Positions 11,323-21,244 of a stretch of 64,000 bases of DNA are shown piece after piece. Position 1 is the stretch's first letter. Each line of letters opens with the position of its first letter. The stretch is from Mytilus trossulus (lineage: Eukaryota > Mollusca > Bivalvia > Mytilida > Mytilidae), in NCBI RefSeq assembly GCF_036588685.1, contig NC_086383.1, forward strand, positions 51,046,448 to 51,110,447. Direction: 5' to 3'. The notes below the pieces were generated by a model that worked only from the letters and a program-made list of their open reading frames with translations, had not been told where the DNA came from and searched no databases. Both the position numbers and the translations under genes were made by a program.

Positions 11323-12411
11323 CCCCCCTCCATCTTAAAAAGGAGGAACTACACTTCCGACAAAAACGACTGTATAATCTTACTAAAAACTCCCAAGGGG
11401 AAGACTGGCAACGTCTTTTACTAATAAACCATGATACAGTGTATGCTAAGTATCCAACCCCCTAAATCCAGGATAAGGGAAAAATTGACAAAACTTAATA
11501 TTTCCCAAGAAAAAAAATAATTTAATCACCCATGTAAAAAAACATGAAAATCCAGCTCTGAACAGCTATCTCATCTATGGAGTACCAAACTCCCAACAAT
11601 TTACACACCAGAGTTGCCACAGGGTGCCAACTTCAACAGGTTCTTCAGGACAAATAACAGCCGAACTCCAGGTCGACCATAGCCATATGCTATTCCAACT
11701 TATACAGTCCTGGACATGGGTCTCATTACAAGACAATAAACTGCGTGATCAACACATCTAAAAACCCCGACTCTGTGTAATGTTCACATGCATGTACATG
11801 TATCAACTGTTCAGACCTTAACTGACAATATCATACTTCAAAATATAAAACTATCTCTATGTCTAAATGACAAGTTCATTAATACCGCCCTGAATTTCCA
11901 AATGAAACTAACTAACATGTTTATCTTTATACATAATTTACAAACGACTAAATACTATAGGTCCATAATCCCAAAACTGGGAAGGATGTACATGACCATA
12001 AATAATTTGACTCTTGTCAAAAATCCCACATATATAGTGCCTATATATAGAGATGCATTTAACTATTTTACTACTTTAATAGTTAGTATAACTACAATTT
12101 ACACAATAACAGGGTCATGACACCACTCTTATATCTGTTTCAATTATTCAACATATTTGCACACTTTACATGTGAGAGTGTGCAGCTAAAAAAACTAATA
12201 AAAATCACAGAAATTACAAAAATGGTTCACACTCAACACAATTTCAAAGGCGTTAAATCCTGGGAACACTGTTATTTTCTAACAATTTTACTATTGAAGG
12301 CGCCTCACCTCAATATGAGGACGGTGACCTAACAGGTTAAAGCATGTCATCTAAGACTGATCCTTCACAGATCAGTGAAACATTCCCACTTTTAGGGAAG
12401 CGTTCTGTTAC
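11323..12411. other. Element interior without a recognised gene
   Basis: About 1.1 kb between the 3' LTR and the MITE at 12412. It is AT-rich. Open frames of up to 110 codons on the + strand have no recognisable motif. In element sense this is where pol or env would end, but I see no trace of either. Confidence 0.5.
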
Positions 12412-12629
12412 CGTATAGCGGGTTATTTTCGCGGGGTGTAAATTTTCGCTTATTTTCGCGGATAGAACAAAATCGCCAAAATAAATTCCGCCAATTTAAA
12501 AGTGTACATGCAAAGGTATTGATAAAAGTTTCGAAACCGCCAAAATAATAAGCGCCAAAATATTTCGTATACCTTATTCAATGAAAATCGCGAAATTTTA
12601 CACCCGCGAAAATAACCCGCTATACGGTA
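12412..12629. mobile_element. MITE with TA target site (CCGTATAGCGGG ends)
   Basis: Long inverted repeats start CCGTATAGCGGGTTATTTTC and end GAAAATAACCCGCTATACGG. A TA dinucleotide lies on both sides, suggesting mobilisation by a Tc1/mariner-type transposase. It truncates the open frame that runs in from 12930 on the minus strand. Confidence 0.8.
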
Positions 12630-13195
12630 CTACCTTGTACAGATCCGTCATAGAACTTACACTTGCCATACACTGCAAACCTCCATACTGTATAACCACA
12701 ATTGTTGAAACTTGAGGGCTCTGTCTCGACTTGAGGTGCGAAGAAGGCTCTACCTGGGATTCAGCTAGTTGTGAAACTTGGTGTCCCAGGATAATCGCGG
12801 TTTCATTCTCCGAAGTATGGTGTGCATCTGTGTCATTGTCCTCAATACTGGACTGAAATTTTCTCTTTTTGCTAGACGTTTCAGTGTTCAAACTTTCACT
12901 CTCATAGTGAATTTCTTTTCTTTCGTCCATTACTATTGTACGTCCTTCTTGTTCAGACTGAACATTGTCTTCCTCCCCTTCTTTCGAAAGATTGCTGACC
13001 CATCTTGAGCTTTGTTAACAAACACTGGCCAGAAACTGGCATTTATCTCAGCAAGTTCCTCAGGTTCTGGAGGATTTCTAGGATTGTAGCTAAATCCTTC
13101 AGCCACCATATCTTGTTGTTCAGGGCTTAAAAAGTGTAGAACTAAAGAAAGAACTTCCAATTGAGTAAACAAGCAGGGCTGTTTACCGGTCTCAA
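12598..13195 (-). pseudogene. Downstream coding remnants of the LTR element, function unknown
   Basis: Two minus-strand frames, 12933-13172 and 12630-12930, have protein-like composition. The first includes LHFLSPEQQDMVAEGFSYNP and ASFWPVFVNKAQDGSAIF. The second is acidic and serine-rich with a basic patch (SSKKRKF) that could be a nuclear signal. They are in different frames and separated by a stop. They would follow the protease and zinc-finger frame of 13390-14565 if the Penelope tail at 13195-13390 were absent. I do not recognise the family. Confidence 0.45.
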
Positions 13196-13388
13196 ACTAT
13201 ATCTAAAATAATCTGTCCATCCCATCTCTCTGGGGTTCGTGTTGTTTATTCTTTAGTTTTCTATGTTGTGTCATGTGTACTATTGTTTTTCTGTTTGTCT
13301 TTTTCATTTTTAGCCATGGCGTTGTCAGTTTGTTTTAGATTTACGAGTTTGACTGTCCCTTTGGTGTCTTTCGTCCCTCTTTTACACA
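13195..13388 (+). repeat. Mussel repeat B (tail of a second Penelope-like family)
   Basis: This stretch is almost identical to 30943-31093 (keys TTCGTGTTGTTTATTCTTTA and CATGGCGTTGTCAGTTT). A related copy at 42740-42860 is directly attached to reverse-transcriptase coding sequence, which identifies it as a 3' tail. Here it interrupts the LTR element's coding region and supplies the last 40 or so codons of the open frame ending at 13261. Confidence 0.7.
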
Positions 13389-14660
13389 CTGTACGATGGA
13401 CTTGCATCTGTATCCCTGAAACATGTATAGAACGGGGCACAAAAGACTTCTTATTGAGGAAATTCACCAAGTCTTTGGCAGTAACTGTTTCCTGCCCGGT
13501 TAACCATTTTGCTATGAGCATAACCACATAAGCTCTATGTTGGTGAAATCTTCTGTCCTCCATCAGTCTTTTGGAATGATATGTCTGAAAAATTTCAGAA
13601 AGATGTTCATCAAAACAATGTCGTTTTACGTCTCTTCTATCTACCACTACTGGGCAGTTCTTTACAGGACATTTACGGTCTGTTGGACTTTGAACACAAG
13701 TCCTCTCCCTTTTTCCACTTTTGGGACAAGTATAAAACCCAAGGCTCTCTCTTGATTCTACCTTGTCAACCCTACTGTCTCTACATTGATCAGGCTCAGA
13801 TCCCTTGGTAGATGTTGAGGCCCTCATGGCTAGGTTAGACTCTACTTGAGGAACGACTGTTTCAAGATGAAATTCAGCATTTTGCCTGCTGGCTGGGAAC
13901 CTTTGTGTTGACCCTTCTGTTCTGGGTTTCTCATCTGACGATGAATCTGAAGTGTTCTTTCCATGAACAACATTGACATTAGGTTCATGAGTTATATTTT
14001 CATCTCCTAGTATTAGTGGCATGTTCCTATTCTGTACAGTTAATGTTAGTTCTCTTATACTCATGACAACTCTATTATGCATGATAAAGTCACATCCCAG
14101 TATCATATCACATGAAACTGGAGCTACATACAGTTGTTGATTGAACTGTATATCTCCAATCTTAAACTTTATAGAACTAGAAAGCCTGCATGGCATTGTT
14201 ATGTTGGTACCAGCACCATGCATGGTAGTCTCCCTGATAACATAGGGCTTAGGCTCCAAAGTGTCAAAAATTGTGTCCTTAAAAATAGCTACTTCAGAAC
14301 CTGAATCAACTAGAGCGAGTACTTTCTTTCCCGCAATATATACTTCAACTCTAAAGAGTTTGGCTGATCCTAGTGATCTAACTGTACTGATTCCAGATAC
14401 TACTCCTTCAGATTCATGAGAATCGTCTTTGTTATTCTCATCAAAAGATACTTGTTGAGATGTTGGCTCTTTCTGTACTGACTGTCTTTCTGTTTCTTGT
14501 ACATAAAGTTCTGTACAGTCTTTGATATAATGACCTTGCTGGTGACAATTAAAGCATTCATTATTCTAATAAACCTGTCTGGTATATCTCCTGTCGCCAG
14601 AGTTATTCCCTCGCCCTCGACCATAATTACGAGTAGGCGAATAATCAGAATATTTGTCTT
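13389..14660 (-). pseudogene. LTR-element nucleocapsid zinc knuckle, retropepsin and C2H2-like region
   Basis: Reading on the minus strand, a CCHC zinc knuckle (CFNCHQQGHYIKDC, about 14517-14558) is followed by an aspartic protease with the active-site segment LALVDSGSEVAIF (about 14285-14325). The flap-side motif ILGCDF lies near 14085-14100. A serine-rich linker leads to a CPVKNCP...HCFDEH zinc-finger-like segment near 13603-13672, then a helical stretch (AYVVMLIAKWLTG). An in-frame TAG at 14566-14568 separates the capsid frame from the zinc knuckle. The frame is otherwise open for 435 codons. Retropepsin matures Gag polyproteins. The region beyond it is not a reverse transcriptase. Confidence 0.75.
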
Positions 14661-15889
14661 GATTAGGTGACCTAGAACTAGGACTGGTTCCATGTTTGGC
14701 TGATTGTTCCTGAACCAAACTGGTTACTGTTGACATCATTTTCTTTATATGTTCTTCTATGCGAGAGAGATTATCCATACTGGACTTGATGCTACCTACA
14801 CCAAGAACTACTGGTGAGTTAACTGACTTCTCTGAAAGAGACTTCTCCTTCTTGCTAGTTTTCTGAATGGCACTGACTGCCTTCCTAGTGTGCTGCAACA
14901 TCTAATCATATCCAAGGCTGCATCCATGGACTTTGGTTTAGAGATACAAGCTTCTGTTCCAGCAAAAGTATCATTACAACCCTGACAAAACCTCATGATT
15001 GCCTGTTCAGTCATTAGTTGTTCACTGTACCTGCTATAGGCTCTAGTGGCGAGAGTCAACACTCTTTCCGACCACTCCTCCAAGGTCTCCTTTTCACCTT
15101 GGGCACATGTCTGAAACTGAATTTGTGAGACATATGGGACATCACCGTCCTGTTGACTGTCTGGTTCAGGGTGTACAACCATGTTGATCCTTGGTGGTGG
15201 ATTGCGATACTCATTGCTACCAACACTCAGGTCTGAGTCCAAACTCTCTGAAGAAAGGCTCTCCTGTGGTGATTCACAATGTAACTGCTCTAACATAGTT
15301 AAATGTTCAGAACGCCTTTGTATTTGTTCCAGGCGACGTTTTTCCCATTCATGACTGGAACAGGCTCCTTCCCTGAGCAAGATGATCCTACCTCATCTTG
15401 AGTATCGCATTCTTCTAACCATTGTCTTGTGTTAGAATTGAAATCTTGCAGAAGTGCAATTTGTTCATGATCTTCTGTCCGTTTATCTCTTGGGACAGGA
15501 TAATAAGGTGGTGACTCATATTCTGGGATGCATGAAATACCTGTATCCTTCAAACTTAAATGTGGACGATCCTCTGGTTCCATATCAATAATCACATGAT
15601 CAGGCTTTGGAGGCAACATACTCATAGAACATGCTCTGTCACGGACTTGGTCTTCGTGAAAAATCAATTATGCCCAGAATACCTTCTGTCACTCTCAAGT
15701 GTGGAATTTGGAATAAAACATCTCTATCAATGTGGATACCTTTTGCCCTAATATCCATGATCCTTCCTGCTATGGGCTCCCCTATGCCAGGTATGCCGGT
15801 AAGTTTTAGTATTACCTTAGGACTTAGGTGTTAATATTGATCATGTACCCCTGCATAGTGACTTTGTACTTTACAAAGTTATAAAAATT
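14661..15889 (-). pseudogene. Gag cassette, unit 1 (internally deleted)
   Basis: First of three tandem gag-leader units (about 1,229 bp). In element sense it holds the leader, an HhH-like segment, an acidic linker (MEPEDRPH), the N-terminal frame (MLEQLHCESPQ) and the capsid C-terminal half (SERVLTLATRAYSRYSEQLM). A Q-rich middle of about 1.34 kb present in unit 3 is missing. The junction DGDVPY/VSQIQF keeps the reading frame. Frameshifts near 14900 and 15300 break it. Only this unit leads on into the zinc knuckle and protease. Confidence 0.75.
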
Positions 15890-17121
15890 GATTAGGTGAC
15901 CTAGAACTAGGACTGGTTCCATGTTTGACTGATTGTTACTGAACCAAACTGGTTACTGTTGACATCATTTTCTTTATATGTTCTTCTATGCGAGAGAGAC
16001 GATTATCCATACTGGACTTGATGCTACTTCACCAAGAACTACTGGTGAGTTAACTGACTTCTCTGAAAGAGACTCCTCCTTCTTGCTAGTTTTCTGAATG
16101 GCACTGACTGCCTTCCTAGTGTGCTGACACCATCTAATCATATCCAAGGCTGCATCCATGGACTTTGGTTTAGAGATACAAGCGTCTGTTCCAGCAACAG
16201 TATCATTACAACCCTGACAAAACCTCATGATTGCCTGTTCAGTCATTAGTTGTTCACTGTACCTGCTATAGGCTCTAGTGGCGAGAGTCAACACTCTTTC
16301 CGACCACTCCTCCAAGGTCTCCTTTTCACCTTGGGCACATGTCTGAAACTGAATTTGTGAGACATATGGGACATCACCGTCCTGTTGACTGTCTGGTTGA
16401 GGGTGTACAACCATGTTGATCCTTGGTGGTGGAGTGCGATACTCATTGCTACCAACACTCAGGTCTGAGTCCAAACTCTCTGAAGAAAGGCTCTCCTGTG
16501 GTGATTCACAATGTAACTGCTCTAACATAGTTAAATGTTCAGAACGCCTTTGTATTTGTTCCAGGCGACGTTTTTCCCATTCATGACTGGAACAGGCTCC
16601 TTCCCTGAGCAAGATGATCCTACCTCATCTTGAGTATCGCATTCTTCTAACCATTGTCTTGTGTTAGAATTGAAATCTTGCAGAAGTGCAATTTGTTCAT
16701 GATCTTCTGTCCGTTTATCTCTTGGGACAGGATAATAAGGTGGTGACTCATATTCTGGGATGCATGAAATACCTGTATCCTTCAAACTTGAATGTGGACG
16801 ATCCTCTGGTTCCATATCAATAATCACATGATCAGGCTTTGGAGGCAACATACTCATAGAACATGCTCTGTCACGGACTTGGTCTTGGTCTTCGTGAAAA
16901 ATCAATTATGCCCAGAATACCTTCTGTCACTCTCAAGTGTGGAATTTGGAATAAAACATCTCTATCAATGTGGATACCTTTTGCCCTAATATCCATGATC
17001 CTTCCTGCTATGGCCTCCCTTATGCCAGGTATACAGGTAAGTATTACCTTAGGACTTAGGTGTTAATATTGATTATGTACCCCTGCATAGTGACTTTGTA
17101 CTTTACAAAGTTATAAAAATT
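15890..17121 (-). pseudogene. Gag cassette, unit 2 (same internal deletion)
   Basis: About 1,232 bp, nearly identical to unit 1 and with the same deletion junction, so one was copied from the other. The frame 15986-16612 runs uninterrupted through the junction for 208 codons. It then ends by frameshift near the position where unit 1 stays open. A 2-nt loss near 16605 splits the N-terminal frame (16531-16905) from it. Confidence 0.75.
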
Positions 17122-19691
17122 GATAAGGTGACCTAGAACTAGGACTGGTTCCATGTTTGGCTGACTGTTCCTGAACCAAACTGGTTACTGTTGACATCAT
17201 TTTCTTTATATGTTCTTCTATGCGAGAGAGACGATTATCCATACTGGACTTGGTGCTACCTACACCAAGAACTACTGGTGAGTTAACTGACTTCTCTGAA
17301 AGAGACTCCTCCTTCTTGCTAGTTTTCTGAATGGCACTGACTGCCTTCCTAGTGTGCTGACACCATCTAATCATATCCAAGGCTGCATCCATGGACTTTG
17401 GTTTAGAGATACACGCTTCTGTTCCAGCAACAGTATCATTACAACTCTGACAAAACCTCATGATTGCCTGTTCAGTCATTAGTTGTTCACTGTACCTGCT
17501 ATAGGCTCTAGTGGCGAGAGTCAACACTCTTTCCGACCACTCCTCCAAGGTCTCCTTTTCACCTTGGCCACATGTCTGAAACTGAATTTGTGAGGTTTCT
17601 GGCAGTTCTTGATGACCAAATCTCTTATTCATATTAGATATGATATCAGAATAACTTGCTGTTTTGTTATTTTCTAGGAGTAAGGTGTAGTACTCACTGG
17701 CTGCATCATCTAAACACCAGCAGAGCTGTTCTCTCTTTTGTTCATCTGTCCACTCAGCAATTTTTGCATAACCAGAAAACTTGGTATAAAAGGCTTTCCA
17801 GTTGCCCTTTCTACTATAGCGGAGCGTTTTCGGGATCGAGGACAGAAATTGTCTTTTCTCCATTTTCTCCTTTTTTCTTCTTTCCTGACTGCTTTCAGAA
17901 CTTTGCCTATCTGTGTCAGATTCTGATTGGGAGTCACTAGACCCTCTAGACCTTCTAGGACTTGAACGACTACGGTGTACTGGAAAACTCCTTACACTTC
18001 TTAATGGTGAGAAATCATGCTGTTGATTCTCACGAGGTTTGTTGTACTCAGGTTCTGACCTTCGCTTTGCTCTGGACTGGCGGTATGCTGAAACATTGAC
18101 ATGTCAGAATCACCTATATATTTATGTCTAGGATCACTTCTTTCTTGTCTCCCATAGTAATCACTATTATATTCCTTCTGTCTTGCTGAAGGTTGGTTGT
18201 AATGCAGCTGAGGTGCTCCTGATGGTGGAGGTTGCTGCTGTGTGCGAGGCATATGTAACTGAGGCACGTGTAATGGTTGTGACTGATAGCCTGAAAGGTT
18301 GGGCTGACCCAATCTTGGGTACGTTAAACCAGGTATGTATTGATGGTTGTAAGGCGTTAAATTTGTTGGTGCTTGTGGCAGTGGTTCATCTCTAGGAGGT
18401 TGATACATAGAAATTGGGTGACCAATCATCTTATGTTGTTGAACTTCTGGTACATAACTTGGTGGTTGAAACCTTGGTTCTGGATAATTTGGTTTTTGAT
18501 GAACAACTTCACTAACCTGTTGTTGTAGCCGCTGTTGAGGTATAGAAACCGGCGCTGCAGCTAAATGTTGTTGTTGCACAGGCTGTGCATAGTTAATGAC
18601 CCCTTGTTGAAGCTGGTGTAGCCGTTGTTGTAGGCATTGTACTTTCTGTTGCATTTGCACTCTTTGTTGACTCTGGTTGACTTCCAGTCGGTGAAGACTA
18701 TTGAAGCCATGTTGATATTGGTCGACATAGCGGTGCTCATGTTGTACACTTGGTGAAAAGTGAACATGGTCAGATGTAGGCATATGTAAGAACCTTGGTT
18801 GTTGGTCATAATCAGGGCTTTTATATCTTGGCGGAGTCTGTTGCACCTCTTGTTGATGGTTGCAATCTTCCTGTTGATCTACTATTGGGTTTTGAATATG
18901 CCAGTTCTGGCTAAGCGGTATGAACATTCTGTCATATGGGACATCACCGTCCTGTTGACTGTCTGGTTGAGGGTGTACAACCATGTTGATCATTGGTGGT
19001 GGAGTGCGATACTCATTGCTACCAACACTCAGGTCTGAGTCCAAACTCTCTGAAGAAAGGTTCTCCTGTGGTGATTGACAATGTAACTGCTCTAACATAG
19101 TTAAATATTCAGAACGCCTTTGTATTTGTTCCAGGCGACGTTTTTCCATTCATGACTGGAACAGGCTCCTTCCTCTGAGCAAGATGATTCTACCTCATCT
19201 TGAGTATCGCATTCTTCTAACCATTGTCTTGTGTTAGAATTGAAATCTTGCAGAAGTGCAATCTGTTCATGATCTTCTGTCCGTTTATCTCTTGGGACAG
19301 GATAATAAGGTGGTGACTCATATTCTGGGATGCATGAAATACCTGTATCCTTCAAACTTGAATGTGGACGATCCTCTGGTTCCATATCAATAATCACATG
19401 ATCAGGCTTTGGAGGCAACATACTCATAGAACATGCTCTGTCACGGACTTGGTCTTGGTCTTCGTGAAAAATCAATTATGCCCAGAATACCTTCTGTCAC
19501 TATCAAGTGTGGAATTTGGAATAAAACATCTCTATCAATGTGGATACCTTTTGCCCTAATATCCATGATCCTTCCTGCTATGGCCTCCCCTATGCCAGGT
19601 ATGCAGGTAAGTATTACCTTAGGACAGGTGTTAATTATATTGATCATGTACCCCTGCATAGTGACTTTGTACTTTACAATATATAAAAATT
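17122..19691 (-). pseudogene. Gag cassette, unit 3 (full length)
   Basis: About 2.57 kb, the only unit with the complete gag middle. In order: N-terminal frame 19101-19475, Q/P-rich region 18001-19149 (HQLQQGVINYAQPVQQQHL, likely disordered), an SR-like stretch near 17950 (RSRSSPRRSRGSSDS), then the capsid frame 17111-17863 (KAFYTKFSGYAKIAEW, RYSEQLMTEQAIMRFCQ). Such capsid helices with a QLxTEQAI-type core are typical of metaviral Gag. Frame breaks near 19147 and 18075 make this copy inactive as it stands. It ends abruptly at SPSSRSP where unit 2's leader begins. Confidence 0.75.
19441..19659 (-). CDS. Short leader frame with a helix-hairpin-helix-like domain
   Basis: 72 codons. The segment INTCPKVILTCIPGIGEAIA followed by GRIMDIRAKG and DVLFQIPHL fits the ComEA-type helix-hairpin-helix pattern: INT, a hydrophobic helix, PGIG hairpin, an A-x-x-I-x-x-x-R helix, then D-L-x-x-IP. 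HhH domains bind DNA non-specifically through the backbone. The frame overlaps the next gag frame (19101-19475) by 35 bp, so a +1/-1 shift links it to Gag or it is a separate small protein. Decayed copies sit at the same place in units 1 and 2 (about 15670-15850 and 16910-17060). The domain call is my pattern match and needs a profile search. Confidence 0.5.
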   Translation of the reverse strand: MQGYMINIINTCPKVILTCIPGIGEAIAGRIMDIRAKGIHIDRDVLFQIPHLIVTEGILGIIDFSRRPRPSP

Positions 19692-20230
19692 TATTTCACT
19701 TTATTCAATATAATTCACATAATTATATATATACACGGATCAACAATAATTCTTTATTCAATAAAAACTCAATTCAAAAATAAAATATACACGAAACACT
19801 ATAAAAGCAAACTGCTCTTGTGTTTGTTTACACCCGTTTGTTTACATCTTTACACAGAATCCAAGATGGCGACAAAATCTCGCCGCTCACGTGACCTCGC
19901 TATCACTAAAGCAAACTTTTCAAAAAGTTTTTCCTCAGCCAAAAAAACTATACAAATACGATGTATTTCTACTGACTTTCACATAGAAAGTATACCACCG
20001 GACCCCGTTTGTCTCCCATAGACAAAATACTTATTTTTAGATTTGACTGAAGGCACTCAAAATTTTGGAGTGATGCCAAAATGGCGTCCTATCCCCTGCA
20101 GGACCAAATTTTAAACCACCCGCAACTACTTGTAAAGTGTTATTTGGCCTGTCTCGCTGAGCTCTATGGTTACCCGAGGGGTTGATACAAGCTAAGCTTA
20201 GTGTTAGAGTGCCCTTACCTTCCTACAAGG
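19692..20230. other. LTR-element 5' leader
   Basis: Non-coding stretch between gag unit 3 and the 5' LTR. It is AT-rich up to 19800, then has higher GC around AAGATGGCGACAAAATCTCG. Part of it (20134-20206) recurs inverted at 9616-9690. No gene is recognised. Confidence 0.5.
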
Positions 20231-20439
20231 TGTCAGTCCCAGCTAACCTCGTCTAGGCCCAGATATCAGGCGCATTGCCTTGCTCGTTCCGTGGTAAGAG
20301 GGAGATGTCATCGAGGAAGAGGCTGGAAGTACCCAACTGTTACGTCATGTCATGTGTCCCTTCGGATCCCTCGGTGATGTACCAGTCCCTTGTGACAGGT
20401 TGGGGAAACCCCCAAGATCTACGGGGCAATTACACTACA
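20231..20439 (-). repeat. 5' LTR (right)
   Basis: This is the partner of the LTR at 11113. The inner side in element sense reads CCTTGTAGGAAGGTAAGGGC. No standard tRNA primer-binding site is obvious there. Confidence 0.85.
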
Positions 20440-21244
20440 ATGGAAACACCATTTTACGATCTTTCAAGAACCAAAACTCCTGAACGGTAAAAGACAAAAT
20501 CGTCATTATTAACCTGGACCTCTATTTTGTCATCAGTAACAACATATAAATATTTGAAAGGCTTTGGTTGAATGGTTCATGAGAAAATGCACGGACACGA
20601 CTGGAAACACCATTTTTCAATCTTTCAAGAACAACAACTCCTGAACGGTAAAAGTCAAAATCGTAATTATTGAACTTGACCTCAATTTAGTCATCAGTAA
20701 CAACAAATTAAAATTTGGGAAGCTTTGGTAGAACAGTTCATGCGTAAATGCACTCACACGACTGGAAACGCCATTTTACGATCTTTCAAGAACCATAACT
20801 ACTGAACGGTAAAAGTCAAAATCATCATTATTGAACTTGACCTCTATTTTGTCATCAGTAACAACATATTAGAATTTAAAAAGCTTTGGTTGTATGGTTC
20901 ATGGGAAAATGCACGGACACGACTTGAAACACCATTTTTCAATCTTTCAAGAACCATAACTCTTGAACGCTAATAGTTAAAATCGTCATTATTGAACTTG
21001 ACCTCCATTTTGTCACCAGTAACACCATATTAAAATTTGGGAAGCTTTAGTAGAACAGTTCATGCGTAAATGCACGGACACGACTGGAAACTACATTTTT
21101 CAATCTTTCAAGAACCATAACTCCTGAACGGTAAAAGTCAAAATCGCCATTATTGAACTTGACCCTCATTTAGTTGTCAGTAACAACATATTAAAATGTT
21201 AAAAGCTTTGATTGAACGGTTCATGAGTTAATGCACGGACAACA
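20440..21244. repeat. 161-bp satellite, five monomers
   Basis: Five head-to-tail monomers start near 20440, 20599, 20761, 20922 and 21083. Landmarks of each are GGAAACACCATTTT, TTTCAAGAACCATAACTCCT, TTTTGTCATCAGTAACAACA and GGTTCATGAG. Odd and even monomers differ (TTTTACGATC against TTTTTCAATC), suggesting a two-monomer higher-order unit. Isolated monomer pieces lie at 9705-9800 and 22441-22500. Confidence 0.9.

Larger units (their letters stand above)
11113..20439 (-). mobile_element. LTR retroelement with gag and protease but no recognised reverse transcriptase
   Basis: The element has 210-bp direct repeats at both ends, with a gag-NC-protease coding region on the minus strand between them. 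In minus orientation the LTR begins TGTARTGTAATTGCC and ends ACTGACA. A purine-rich tract (GGAGGGGGG) directly precedes the 3' LTR, as expected for a polypurine tract. No 5-bp target duplication is visible. I see no reverse transcriptase, RNase H or integrase motif, so the copy looks non-autonomous. It is further damaged by a MITE, a Penelope-tail insertion, frameshifts and a triplicated gag region. Confidence 0.8.

Noticed and set aside
11157-11465. 102-codon plus-strand frame
   Set aside because: It starts inside the LTR and its first half recurs in the other LTR at 20275. It is LTR sequence, not a gene.
13268-13755. Plus-strand frames opposite the protease region
   Set aside because: Shadows of the minus-strand coding region and of the repeat B tail.
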